Assembly (NCBI GenBank): GCA_001972305.1 | Contig: BDDD01001647.1 | Coordinates: forward strand, 176,602-240,601 | Length of the DNA stretch: 64,000 nt | Direction of reading: 5' to 3' | From: Cephalotus follicularis | Taxonomy: Eukaryota > Streptophyta > Magnoliopsida > Oxalidales > Cephalotaceae | In this document: positions 33,732 through 47,792 of the stretch, piece by piece | Position numbering within the stretch: the first letter of the stretch is position 1 | How the letters are laid out: each line of letters opens with the position of its first letter | Notes under the pieces: generated by a model | Databases searched by the model: none | What the model was told of the DNA's origin: nothing | The model's input: only the letters and a program-made list of their open reading frames with translations | Made by a program: the position numbers and the translations under genes

Positions 33732-36700
33732 TCAGTCTACTTTCATGTTTTCTGGAAAAGGTATTGAAGCACAACAATGATAATATCCATTTACATCAAA
33801 CTTGAATCTCTCTGAAAGATGAGCTTCGCGGATAAGATACTCCCCCCAGTGCTCGGACCCAAACTGCTTGAGAATGCCTCGTGCATCAAAGTAATCAAGT
33901 TTTCTGGTCCCCTTATAACTGAACAATTCCCAATTCCACACATAAGCTATGCAACCACGAAAATGGTAATGAAAAAAATTCGCTAGAAATCTTAGCACAA
34001 AGGGTTTTAAAAGAAACGTCGCCCCGTACCTTTTCGAATGCCTCGCATTCATTACGGTGGCATGCAACTGCATTCAAGGAGAAAGCAACGCCTTAATATA
34101 AATATTTCAAAAATTAAACCTTAATCAAAACAAACTAATTAACAGACATAATGACTAACACATACAGAAAGAGTGAGATAGTAACTGTCTCAAGCATATT
34201 ATGTCTGTATCCCTTGTTGAATTCCAAAGAATCAAGCATAATAATTGGTGCTGGACTAAAGTGTTTCATACAATCATTATTGGGTTGAAGGATGTAATGG
34301 CATATGCGCAAATTTATATTTTTCTTGAAAAAGGCAAAATATTTGCTCTCATGCTTCCAGCGTGGCATCGAGGCTTAAGCTGTTTTTTTTAATCACCCAT
34401 AATGGTAGATTGCCTAAATCCCACCACCATTCGAATCCTAACCTTCCCATGATAATTCAATGCATTTGCTATAGGAGTATCCCCAGGGGACAAACATGGC
34501 CTTAAGCTGGCTGCTGGCCTCAAATAAGTGGACTGACACAGACCATTAGATTTGTATGTCTACAAACCACTAGAGCCCATAATTAGAGCGTACCCATTGT
34601 TGAATATTCGCTAATACAAATTACACAAAGATATTGTAAAAAAATGCATGGCAGCATTTTAAAAGTTGAAATCTGAGTCATGTTATCAAAACACAACAAG
34701 ATATCATGATGTAGGGATTATGAAATACTAAGTTTGCATCTGAATGTAACTAACATTATACTTTCTAATTTAGAAATTTATTCAAATCATTGTGAACAAG
34801 TTCTTTCTTAATCTCATGTGCTTTCTTAATCTTCTATATCTTGTCTCACAGATTGCCTAAATTAGTAGCACTTTTGAATCTTCACTTCCTACATAAAAAA
34901 AAAGGCTTTATATTTATGTTACAAGGGCCTTCATGAGTATGCATATTGAGCCCAACAAACCAACCAACCCCCCCCCAAAAAAAAAAAACAATAATAACAA
35001 AGAGGCAATGTATATAGCGCATAAACAATAGACATTTGACTATACCACCGTTAACAAGTTGGGATTACTTATACGATGTAATAAAATAGTATGTGTCGAC
35101 TTTTTAATGTTTATTTCCCATCATCTGTTATGTAAGTTAAAAAATATGCCACATGAAGTCGTGAACATTTAAATTGACTCTCTCTCTGTCATAGTGTGCT
35201 GTGGCAACATATTGCTATTTGAATAAAGCAACAGATCGACAAACACAAAGTCTCACCCAAGCATATTAAAGGATACAGCACGATGGTTGAAAGATGATCT
35301 ATGGTACCTTCAACTTTTGCTTGGCATCTTTCTCTAACACAAGTCCAGAATCAACAAATGCATCTGTAATGATTTCTATGAAAGCTCAAGAAATTAAAAA
35401 GAGTCCATGTGAAATTGGAGCGAAACAATACAACTGCAATTGCACAAAAATGGATGACATTTGCTTTTCATTCCTTATTTGTTTCCTACTGCAGCAAATG
35501 GTGGAAGAAAAATAATAACAATAGTACTAGAGAATTAGGATACGGCAGGCACGTAAAAGTCGATCCTCACTACCAACTTCTTCAACGGGAACATAGAGAA
35601 CACGAGCTTTGCTCCAAGGACCTCTCATGCAATCCTATATTGAAATAAAGAAATTTGGACTTAATAAGTATGGCACACATAATAACTAGCATCCACCAGA
35701 ACTATATAACTGATAAAATATAGTAATTCGATCCCAAGAAAATGCCAATTTTGATCCAAAATGGAGGCTTCTGCATTAAGAAATCAAATTTAGCTATGTT
35801 ATACTTATGTACAAATTATTCAGTTAGAAAGACCGGTACAAACAAAATCTAAAAAATACATCCTATGAACAGATACATAAAAGATGGTATATAGTTTGAC
35901 AAAAAGAGAGAGATTAGACAAGAGAGAGTGATGATGATGATGATCTAAACCAGAAAGGTCAAACAGATTACTGAATATAGATTATAAGGAATTTTAATCA
36001 ACAAGTCTTCAAGAGTTTTGTCTTTACCTTGTTTTGATAACCCATTATGATGCAATGACTATGCCATACAGGACATTAGAATCCTACCCAAGCCCCTCAA
36101 AAATAAATATTAAATAAGTCTGTCTAAAAGGACACAAGAAAAGACAAACATTATAAAAATTCCATATGTAAGACAAGAGTTGATCAGCTGATGTTGACCC
36201 TTCAAGAGAGAAAAGAAGCAGAAAGGGTCAAAGCAAACGGTCCTCGATTGATCACTAGGTCCAAGCAAAATTGTAGAATCTATAATCTTCTACAAACTTT
36301 GAAGATGAAGAATAACCAGTGTAGTAGGTCTGAGATAATACACCCTATATCCACTAGCACCCACAAACCCTACAAGCCACAGTTGAACAAAAAATTAAGC
36401 TTACCAGACCCTTCAGTCTCACAAAGACAGGTCGATTATCCAGGGCATCCATCACCTTTGAGGAGATACTCTGGATACATGCAAAACTTTACTTTAATAA
36501 GCTATGCCACTAGCAGCCAACATACATCTGAATCTATAATGAAGTACCTTCAAAAGCTCAGTAGCTGAATTGACTCGCTCCTTGTTCCACAACTTTAACA
36601 TGAGTACAGTTAAGTGAAATGTTTTTGGTTTAATAAATGTGGATTTTGCTATTCCCAAGTCTGTCAAGGCAACATGGCATCAGACAACATGCATTGAAAC

Positions 36701-39700
36701 CAATAAATAAAGACTTTGACAAGTAAAATACAAACAAAGCAGGTCTATGTGCCACCAAGGTTCATAATGGCATCAGCTACCCAATAAACATATTTAGAGA
36801 TATTGAAAGAGGAAAAGGGAAGAACTAAATAGCCAAAGGACTGTCTTCTGGCATGCGAACCAGGAAAAGAGAAAGATACTCCCATCTTGAATATACAATA
36901 AAAACTACAGTATAAAAATTTGATAAATCCTAAAAGCATCTTATATGTGATAAAAGAACCATACAAAATCCTATACCAAACTTCCAGAATAAAATGAGAA
37001 AAGTACTCAAAAAACACACAAATACCTCTAAATGAACTGCTGTAGTAACTGCAACAAAATAATGCTGCAGTACTGCTTTTAAGAAATTTTTTAGAAAGAA
37101 ATAATTTGCTCAAGCATCAACTGATGAATTGAAAAAAAAAATACTCATCTAGCAAATCTAGTTGATAAATTTTTCGAGCTCGTTAAGCTTCTCAGCCCAA
37201 AAAAAACTAAGATTGTTAAGCATCCCATTAAATACTGGTTTCCTTACCGGATGAAGTAGGCACCTTTGATGCCTTAGGTGCATAACTAACAAGGGGCATG
37301 CTAGATATATGAACATTAGGTTTAACTGCAACATCAGGTCCTTTATCTAACCGTTGGCCTGCAACTTTGCTGGTGGAAGCATCTTCATTTGAATCACTTT
37401 CCAAATTCTCTTCTAAGCAAGCATCACTATTTCCCAATATTGAGGTCTGGAAATTGACAAGCTTATCTACCAATCCAGGGTATATAGCCAAAGGAAGAGA
37501 TATGAAGTGAGAGTAATCAACTCTTGGACTTTTAACTGCCTATAGTTTAAACAAAATGGGGAAAAAAAATGTAGATAATGTATTTAGCAGTAGCTTTACA
37601 GAAATGAAGAGATAATGCTTAAAATGTGCAAAAATGGAAATTATTCATGGCCTGCATAAAATGCTGCAAAGGAAGGCTATTCAATAAGAAAACCAAATAA
37701 AACAAAACAAAATAGAATAAAATAGCAAGAGAATTATTGGAAAATTAACAGAAGGAACATGTTTGGCACAAGGTCTTCACTTGTTATTACTAAAACTGGC
37801 TTCAGATGATCAAAAGCTCTTTTCTTATTCCTGATAAGCTACAGTTACATCCTCTCTGCAATTATCCGCGGTACCAATCACGGACAACTTAAGTGCATTA
37901 ACAAGAAGTTGAACGTCAAAAATAGTATTCATTGCCTTTAAGCAAGATCATAATAACACACAAAAACCATGTAAATTACTTCTGTCATCTACAGTTAACT
38001 GACCTCATCGATTATAAGCTGCACCCTTTCCAAAGCTCTAGTTACACTATCAACAGAATTGCCTTCAATGACTGCAGCAAAATAAGCATGTCAAAGTTAT
38101 TAACATATTGGAGAAAAAATCCATCACATCTGAATCTGCTAAAAAGTGATGAAAAACTTTCACTCTGTACGCTCACAAACGAAATTGATCATAACTGAAT
38201 TTCCAAGACAACAATTGACCACGATTAATACACACGAATTAGACATCATTATTGGAAAACCAAAAATCTTACCAATAGTACCCTTTTTTTTAGAAGATGG
38301 AATGATAATCCTAACTCCTATCTCTTCTTCAATCTTTTTCAGCAAGGATCCTCTGACACATGGAAAATGATAAAAAAGGTATAAGAAAAAAGGGTATATA
38401 ATTTAACTTGAAAACATTTTGGATGAGAATATCGTACTCCATTCCCTCTAGGAATCGTATAACAGAAGCACCTACCTGCATATCACACGCTGAGAGTAAG
38501 AAAAAGAATAAAAATCTTGATCTTAGACTATCTGGCTGTTTACAAACTCTGGAATAGTTTGGCTTTCCAGCTATAAAAGAAAGCAGAAAACAAGGGATGA
38601 TAAAGCTGTTGATAGACAAAGAATAGTAATGTACTTAAATCATCATAAACCTAAGTTGTTGTTAGGCTGCGAATAGAAGTGTTATCAAACCATCATAAAA
38701 CGAAAGAGAGGTACTTCGTGGAAATGGGATAGAAAACAATCACGAGATTCCATAAAAGGCATCATCTGTGAGAAGGTCAAGGAGTTCCCCTAATTTTTTT
38801 TCTTTAACCAAAATTTTAATATAAGGTATGAAGTTTAGTTTAAAGACCAAAACATTGCTTAAGAACAATTACAACAATAAAATCTTCTAAAAGAGGGTGA
38901 AGACAAAACTAATGCCAAACTGATTATATATTAGACATTCCAATGTACGCTGTTATTTATTTTTGTTAAGGCAGAAAAAGAGACCAACATCATAGATGAT
39001 AAAGATGTTAAAAACTATACAGATATCAATCCATTTAGCATCTTTAGAAAGCGAGGAAAACAGGATAAGGGCATGTCACTTGGAATAGAAGATTCTCATG
39101 CAAATGATTCATGGTCGACAACCATGGTTTCAGCCTTTCAGGTACAAGATCTTGTAGCACTTAGGAATGAGGCCTCGCAATTGGTGTTGCGCATAAGAAA
39201 TCAACAATAAACACTAATAAAATTGGACCTTCTATTCATAGATAAACTTGATGCTCACTTGGGGTTCGAAGTAGGAAAATGATGAAATGCAACAAATGCC
39301 ATTGATGCTTAATGTGGGTGTGACTTTACAAAGAAAAATAAAAGGACTAGCTAAACTTTATTCCACAAAATTTGAGGGACAAAACTAAAATTTGTTGTGA
39401 ACATGGGCCTGTTAATCAAAGTATATGTTAGCAGGCCAGCTTATTTTAATTTAATAACAAAGACTTTACCTCTGAAAGTGATTGTTTTGCAGTTGAACTT
39501 ACTGGGTCTCCATCTAAAGCTCCATCTACAACATTGTCCTGCAAGGCACTGGAACTTGGATTTGGTTTCCTTACTTCATCAACTGCTTCAACCTCAGTGA
39601 CATGTTGAGTGACTGAAACATTGCTAGATATGCCACAATGGACTTCCTGAACTTGACTTTCATCTTCTATGTCAACTGTCACATCATTTACCAAGCATCC

Positions 39701-41215
39701 TGGAGAATTAAAATTTCATGGCTGGTAATCCATTAGCAACATTATATGTGTCTTAACCCAGTAAATTAACCAACAAATGCCACAAATGAGATGAGGCACC
39801 AAAAGATAAGGAAAGTACAAAATAATACAAAGGAACAAACCTTGAACGGAAGTGACTTGAGTACAGACAGGTCTCCATACATGTGTCATTTCTTTCCACT
39901 TTTTGCTATTGTTCACTATACCCGTTTTATCTTTAGCTCTATGCATCCCCTTATTACAGCTTAGACTATTATAATAACAGAGTCCCTGTCACATGATTTC
40001 AATGACAGTTATTAATAAAGAGCTGAATATGTTTCACCCCCCACCTTCACTCAATCTGAATATTAATTCGTATTCAGTTGAATTGCAACATATAATCAAT
40101 ATTTGCTAAAATATGGTAGATGAAAGCTGTAGTACATCTAAGTATAAAGAAGAAATTATTTAGAGGAATATATAAACCTTTATCCTAAACAATTGCTTTT
40201 AAATATTCAACTTTCATCATACTTAGCGTTTACACTTTTCTACATTTGCACCATGAATTAATATTCAAAATTACTAATAATTAGTATTTACACTTATCTA
40301 CATTTGCACACCATGACTTGATATGATTTCAATGAAAGTCCAACAAGCTGTTCCTCGGTGAAGCCAGACCATCTATGTCGCATTTATTTATTTTTTAAAT
40401 AAGAACCAAATAAGTTTTAGAAATTTTTTTTGAAAGAAAAAGATCACGACCAACTACGTGCCGCACAAATGAATTCCCTAAGAGTTTGTAAAGTAACCTA
40501 CGACAATTTTTTGGATTCCCTCATTCCCCAACACTCCATCTAGAAAATATACGAAAAATTATATATCTTCTATTTTATTTTTTTATTGTTGTTGAACAGA
40601 ATTTAAAATAAGGTCACCATAGAAACAAAAATAAGGGAACTCCAAAGAGGTTTTCTTTCATGAGAATCAATTTAAAAAAAATTCATTTTTTTATACATCC
40701 TATTAAATACACAATCAGTTTTTTTTGAAATACCTTTTGAAAAATTAATTCAAAGCTGCAAAATGCACATTAAAAGAGTAAATTAATGCTAAGTCGAAAT
40801 AATGGCAATCCTGTTATCGTCGAGTATACACAAAAATTAGTATAAAGTATTAACGCGATGAAGAAAAAAACACAAATTAAGCATTATTTGCACACAAGTA
40901 GACACCAAAAACACATAATAGTCAAAGCTAACAACCTGAGAGGAATTAACCAGCCGCGATTTGACATGTGTATTTGTATGTCTCAGTATACGATCAACTC
41001 TGCAAAATTAGTGAAATTGATCGGAATTAAATCTTAAAAATGATAAATGAAATCCAAAATTTGCAACAAGATAAAAAAATTTAATGAATTAGTTATAAAT
41101 GATAATCACTGTGATATTAAGGATTTTGTTTTTTGAAGTATTTCAGGCTTCAAAAATAATAATAATAATAACAACGTTAGGCATACCTGATGAGGAGAGC
41201 CCTCCGGGCTAGCAT
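33732..41215 (-). CDS. ASCC1: ASCC1-like protein: KH domain plus LigT-type 2H phosphoesterase domain
   Basis: Fourteen exons on the minus strand join in frame to 490 residues: 41215-41187, 40999-40936, 39949-39841, 39699-39470, 38475-38438, 38352-38273, 38071-38004, 37539-37248, 36660-36548, 36470-36405, 35634-35544, 35375-35308, 34067-34030 and 33918-33732. Residues 145-206 are a KH RNA-binding domain with its GxxG loop (GMEG) and KKIEEEIGVRIIIPSSKKKG. Residues 212-485 are a LigT/AKAP7-like domain with both catalytic HxT motifs (FHLTV at 319-321, HATV at 418-420). The C-terminus (YFDARGILKQF, FDVNGYYHCC) matches ASCC1. In animals ASCC1 belongs to a transcription/alkylation-repair complex; the plant role is inferred. 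The first two exons and the E3 acceptor are least certain. Introns are long (up to about 1.2 kb). Confidence 0.88.
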
Positions 41216-44200
41216 TCGTATCCTTTCTTCTCTATTTTGTTCTCTATTTTGCTGTTAGTTTCAGGAGTGTTTATTTTTTTGATAAGGCTAGCACGGGGTT
41301 TCACCTGGTTAAAAAATAGTACTTAAAAACTAATATGATATTTTATTGTTATTATTTATTCGATCTAAAATGATATCATTTGAATTTTATTTTGAAACAA
41401 AATATAAATCTTATCCAATTAGATTTTAATTTCTATTAAAAAATATAAAAATAAACCCGATGATAAATAAACAATTATAAGTATTCCTTACATTCAATAA
41501 ACAATTATCAATAATAAAAGGTAAAGTGATTATTTTATGATGTTCACCTAATTTTTAAATCTATAATTTATATGGATTATTTATATTAATTTTTAAATTA
41601 ATTAGATATATATAAATGTTAATAAATTATTATTTTACTGTTAATGTAAAAATGATATGACATTGAAATTGTTAGACGATAAATAAAATAGTTAAATATA
41701 TTCAAATATTTTAAAAATTGATAATCTATTTACATATAAAGACACCATCTAATCTAAGGTTAGACATCATACAACTTATGCGTAATATATTCACTTTACT
41801 CGGTTTATAAATTGTACATGTGGTAATAAAATAAGTTGTTGATGTTGATAATTTGTATAATTAATTATTTATATGTCTGTATAATGGACTATTATAATTC
41901 TCCTGTCGTTCATCATAATATTTTTATTTATAAGTTTGTGTGGTATGTCAAACTTACTTTTATCAGTATAGAAATTTCAACCTCTAATATGGGTTGTGAT
42001 ATCCGTAAGCAGTATTATATTAACAAACTCAAACGATAATTTTAGGCAAATTGAGTTTGGAGGTTAAGAGATTTTTGTGTACATTAAATGTTCATCGTGA
42101 CTATACAATAACTCAATAATATATAATTATATAATTATAGAAAACAATGTGTTTTTATTAAATATTAGGAAACAGGTAATGTTCACGTGCTATTGGGTTA
42201 ATAAGTACACAATCAAAATGATGAGTTTACTAAAGAGTACTATTTTCTTACACACCTTTCACCGTTTCATGAATTTGTAAATAAAAAAATATAAGTCCGA
42301 TCGTTCAATTTAATATTCGATATATGTAAATCATCCGTGTAAATTTTCAAGACAATTAGATAACTATATGTACTCTTTTTTTGTATATTTATACAATAGT
42401 TATAAAAAAAATCAATGTAAAACTCAATAACCGTTAAATATTCAATAGAAATGTAAAAAAATGAAATACTTATAGATTTTCAATTAATTTAAAAATTTAT
42501 AAAGTTGATCTACATATATAAAATATTGAATTGAATAATTACATTTATAAAATATTAATTTAAAATTATTAAAATGATGAAAGGTGTGACTCCTCTACAC
42601 CAGTATTATAAAGGGAAATATTCTTCTAAAACTAAAATCAATTTTATGTTTGCCAAAAGAATTAAAGCCCACAATGATATATTATTTAAATGCATTTTAA
42701 AAATGTAGAATGTCCAAAATTTTATAATTTTTATGGTGACATGTGCCTGTAATAAATGCTGCATGGATGATAATACAAATGAGCCAATATCACTAACATA
42801 GATAACATGTATCGCATCACTACGAAAAAGAAAACTTGTAAAAAATTTAGGACCTCTAACAAAGCTCTTTTATCAAAGTTTTAAAAACTGTTAATCAAAA
42901 TCAAAAGTTGAAGGTAACATATTGACTTGAAATTAATATAACTATGTATAGAGATCTACAGTAGATTAAATTTAAAAAATATAATTCACGTATTAAATTA
43001 CGAAAGAGATCAGTATCCAAGTGAACATCTATAATTTTGCTGACTCAAATATATGAATTAAAATCAAAGTACATGGTATCCATTGATGCTAGCAGAGATT
43101 AATGGACTTTAGGGATTGCTCAAATTAAAGAAATAAATTCTTGTTTTATCTTTTTCACTGGAACCTGTTTCTTTTTTTTTTTGTGCGTCTTTCTTATACC
43201 AAACTTGACAGGAAAGTGACCAAACAGTAGCAAAATAAGGCAAGAATATTAAGCCAAGTTACCCTCTATAGAGAACTCCTGGAAACCTTCTACAATAAAA
43301 AAGGAACCCATGATAAGTCCATGCATGTTATATATGTTCTCGTATCCCCTATCAACATGTAATGAATAGGAATTTGTAACATGCTTGGCCATGGTGTGTC
43401 TAGGACTTTTCTTTGGGTGCAAACACTCGCGTTCTGCCAAAGACTATGTTCTGTCAGCTTTGGTGATCATTGCCATTCTTTTTGGCTTGCGTATAATTTG
43501 CTATGCTATTTCTCGGTTATTAAAGAATAACCGGCACTCTCATGGTGACCGAAATCTGAACATTACTGGGTTGGAAATGCAGCCTGCAGCGAGTCCAGCG
43601 ACCGGTTATGCACATAGGATTTGCCTGAGGAGAGCATTGCCAGAAAGCAAGTTTTTGAGTTTAGCAGGAGAGGGTCATGCCTCTTTTGTTGCCCAACATG
43701 TCCCATCTTAGGCCAAGCCTGGCTAGCTAGTCCTGGTTGTTGTAATTCTATTGATGAAAGTTCACTCTTTTCAATATTGTATTTAATATATTTCAAATGT
43801 AAAACCATATAATTAAGATGTCGTTGGTTAAATATCTTAATAACATTTTATCATATTGTTATCATTATCATGTATATATATTTTTTCTATGATCGGGTTT
43901 AGAGACTGAATAATTGTCTTTGTTATATGAAGAGGTTTTGGGTCTAGTTAATACAACGAAGACATTTTATCTCTAGGAGTACTCAAATATTTAAAGCGTA
44001 GGTAACCTTTTAATTTAATTAATGCGAGATTTTAAGGACAAATATTTAAAGCATATGTTACATGGAACCCAGGAAGCAGAAACATCAAACTGATTCCCTT
44101 TCGTTCATGTTTCCTGGCATAAATTGAAGAGCCAAACGATCTTGCAGGATTGGAAGGGCAAAAAGATCACTCGATATTCTTCATGAAAATTCCTGGGATC

Positions 44201-44375
44201 AACTCTTATATAGAAATTTGAAATTGAATATGAATTAACCAGCATATACGCTATACAGACCTCAAAGAGCACTGTAGTGCTTATTAATCTATTGCATATA
44301 AGCCCATTTTGTCATTATGTTAATAGAAAGTACAAGCTCAACAATGTCATTTCTACATTTCTTGATATATGAACG
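41216..44375. other. Intergenic, AT-rich, repeat-derived; one weak ORF
   Basis: The left end is the ASCC1-like promoter side. The phrases AATTAATTTAAAAATTTATA near 42483 and its reverse near 41575 belong to the dispersed foldback family. The only frame of note is at 43385-43711, listed separately. The right end is the 3' flank of the WD40 gene. Confidence 0.5.
43385..43711 (+). CDS. Possible small membrane protein ORF, unrecognised
   Basis: 108 codons starting MAMVCLGLFFGCKHSRSAKD, with one strong hydrophobic segment (about residues 21-46, VLSALVIIAILFGLRIICYA) followed by basic residues. No known domain and no introns. The surroundings are AT-rich spacer, while this stretch is somewhat richer in G+C. 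It could be an unannotated small gene, an exon, or chance. No promoter or poly(A) signal was identified with confidence. Confidence 0.2.
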   Translation: MAMVCLGLFFGCKHSRSAKDYVLSALVIIAILFGLRIICYAISRLLKNNRHSHGDRNLNITGLEMQPAASPATGYAHRICLRRALPESKFLSLAGEGHASFVAQHVPS

Positions 44376-46728
44376 TCATCCTTGCAGATCAAAAAAGTCA
44401 CAACCATTTTGTGGGGATCTCTCAGTTGAATTTTTCATGCGAGTCACACGCCACATCTTAACGACTCCATCGAGACTACCAGTGCAAATTGTGCAACCAT
44501 CCTCAGATTCCTCTCCTAGACACCCCAAAAAAGCAGTGACACATCTAATGGGTCCTCTATGACCAACCAATACTGCCAGACATGTATGGTGCCCGTCTTG
44601 TTCTTTAGTCCATACTCTACAGGTTGAGTCGGCTGAACCACTAACGACGTAATTGGCCACACTAGCCATAAACATTACCGAATGTGTGTGACCCTGGAGT
44701 GCACCACCATATTGTAATTGGCCTGAGAACCACCCCTTATACCAATAGTGAATATAACCATCACTACATCCTCCATACAAGATATTACCTTCTGGGGTTA
44801 GTGTTAGGGACTTTACAGGTGAGTACTTGGCTGATAGGGTTATGGTGAGGGCATGAGGCCGATCACCGCTACAAAAGTTCCTGCGCCAAACTCTGACAGT
44901 GGCATCGTCAGAGGCCGTGTAGAGTACTCCATCATCGGCCACAACAATGGCATTGATAGGTTGTGAATGTGCTTTGATGGTCTCAATGCATTTGAGGTTT
45001 GATATTTGCCATACTTTCACAGTCTTATCAAATGAGGATGAGTATAGTATGTCTTCAGATATGTTAATTGCTAGTGCTGTTATTGGCCCCATATGCTTCA
45101 CCTGTTACATTGAGAGAAGGATATATGACACAATTATTTGTCATTATAAAGAATAGTACTAATAAACACGGCAAAATTCACACCCTATAAACTTAAGAAG
45201 AAGGAAATTAACAATGGTCATTGACATTTAATCAAATTGATATATATGTAACGATTCCATATTGTTATCTTATCATTTTTCTATTCATCAGCTATTAAGT
45301 CTAATGGCTGAAAAAAATGAGGTGACATCCCATGTAGTATATATGTGTTAAAAGGTAGATGACGTGATTGCTGATTTTTGTATTTAGAAAATAAGTTTTA
45401 AGTGGCGATACACAATTGCTAAATTTACAATATTAAAGGTCAAACTGATAAACACAATAACCATAATCGTTAAGGGGTTCATTTAATAAACAAAAACAAC
45501 AAAGTAGTGCTTCATTATTGAAACCACCAAGAAAGAGAAAAATCAGATACAAGCAATAACTCTGCAGCATCTATGTAACACCAAGCCCTTACTATGACGG
45601 GTGCACAGTGCACACATTTATAGAGAGAGACTTATCGTGATTTTTCATTGTGTCACATAAATAAGGGGTAGTTGTGCCTCCATTAAAGAAAGGACTGTTT
45701 CTTGTACATACAACAAAGTATAAGGTGTGAACCCGACAGCCAAAAACAGTAGAGATCAGCCGTAGAGACAGACTACTTAATCTATCTAACTTCATGGCTT
45801 TCGTTTAACCAAAGTTGCTTACAGTCGTCTTTAATTAATGTACTGATATTTCCTTTAGAGTAATGAATTCACAAATTTATTTTATCACATGCAATCAAGT
45901 GCAATACCCATATCCGCTAATGTAATAAATTTGGTGAAAAAATGTGAAAGTGGAGTCTTCACATTATCTAAATTCATTATAGAGTTACATATATCTTAAA
46001 TTCTTAATACATGAAAGTAGGTATAGCTAAGATATTAATCAACATATAAATGTACCTTCATTCACCAATGTCCTCACTCCAAACCACAAGAACAATAGTA
46101 AAATGCATTGTACACTTACACAAAATGAATATATAACACCATAAATGTAAAAGTAAAAGCTATATATCTACCTTACCATCTTATCTTTACCGGCAATATA
46201 ACTCCGAACATAGCCACCGGTTCTCGGGATGGTGGCTAACCGGACATGCTTCAATGCTCCATCCCATGTTCTTCTCCAAACCCTAATTTTGCAATCACCA
46301 TAGGCTGCATAAACCTTGTCATGTGACACCTGTAGTGCAACCACCATGCATGTCTTAGTCTTAAGTTGACCACACTCCCGAAATTCAGGTAACCTCCATA
46401 TTCTGATCACGTTGCTATCGGAGCCAGTGTAAACCAGGCCATTCGACATAGCTATCGACAAAATCTGACCGTCCCTTTTTAGTACCGAAGATACACACCG
46501 ATACGAGGTCTCTGGGTTGATGGTGTGGTTAGTTGGTGTATAAGAAGGGAGAGGAGAGGAGATAGGGGAGGTATGGAGGCTTGGAGAGCAAAAGCGAGGT
46601 GGGGTATAAGGAAAATGTGAAAATGAGGGTTCTTTGGTGGAAATGCTTCTCAAAAACTTGGTTCTAATTGTATCTCTTATTGCAAAAGATGGGTTTGGAG
46701 GAGAGTTTTTGGAGTCTAGGGAGGCCAT
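44376..46728 (-). CDS. JINGUBANG-like WD40-repeat protein
   Basis: Two exons on the minus strand, 46728-46177 and 45101-44376, join after Lys-Met (DKM|VKHMGP) to 425 residues. A Ser/Pro-rich N-terminus of about 85 residues is followed by seven WD40 repeats. Each ends in a recognisable blade, for example VIRIWRL, KIRVWRR, TVKVWQI, TVRVWRR, YIHYWYK, TCRVWTK and VVKMWRV. This length and layout fit the plant-specific JINGUBANG-like WD40 family; the Arabidopsis name-giver restrains pollen germination, but which member this is cannot be told. An upstream in-frame ATG at 46758 would add 10 residues; 46728 (MASLDSKNS) fits the family better. The 1.07-kb intron holds nothing recognised. Confidence 0.88.
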
Positions 46729-47754
46729 ATTCTCTCTCTCTTTCTCAATGCAATGCATTTTAAGAGAGAGGATTGGTGTTTTTGTTTATGGTGTAATATT
46801 ATTGTCTATTGATTTGGTACAGGGATATAGATGTACAATATAAATGCATATATGCATTCTAATTAACAACAAGGTTGAGAGAATGATAAGGGTCCCCCTA
46901 GAATTTACGAAGAAATCACTACTGAAAATGTTATTATCATTAAGGATTATTTTCAACACTAAATGAAATCATTTACTGGTTTAAGATAAAAAGTCAAAAT
47001 ATCATCGATAATGTTTTAAAAATTATGAATAATGTTTTGCACATAGATTGTTGTATATTTACTACTGAAAATCCTTGATAATACTATTGCTATTGAGTCA
47101 GCTTGAAGATGTTATGGAATCAAATATACTTTCTTCCATTCAAATTATAACATTTTTCCTTTTTCCTTTTCTTTTCAGTTCAAAATTATCCTTGGTCGGT
47201 TTGAACTTTGAAGAGGTAATAAATTTGGAGAAATGAGTTAAACCCTCCATAATGTTGATCACCAACACTAACAGTATCACTCTTGAGTATCTGGTAATGA
47301 CTCATTCTTAATTAATGCTTTTTGGTCAAATGAATAAATACCTTTGCAATTAATTAACAATGACAGTAGATGATAAAGGTGTGAAATAAATACCTGCCCC
47401 ACATCCATGAAACAAAAATTCATTGAAAACAACTCCTAGATTTATATGGATTCATACTCCCACCAAAAAAAAAAAAATGGAAATTGGAGTAGAAAATGCT
47501 ACAAAATAGAATTCATCAACATGTTGTTGTTGGCTACCATTTCAAATGGGCTTCAACAGTTTCAATTATGAACCCTCAAGTTTTTGGAGTTGTGTTGTGG
47601 ACTAGCCCAAATAAATATAAAGAAAGATAATGATTTGGTAACTTACATGACTCCATGACATTAAGACGATGGGCAGGCAAAATGAAGTTCTATGTACTTA
47701 CTTTCATACCTTTTGGTTGATCATCAGTGAAACTTAGCTTTCTTTCTCTCTCAC

Positions 47755-47792
<38 letters not shown>

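Noticed and set aside
36745..37113. 122-codon minus-strand frame between exons 8 and 9 of the ASCC1-like gene
   Set aside because: It lies within an intron of a gene whose flanking exons join in frame without it, and it has no family similarity.
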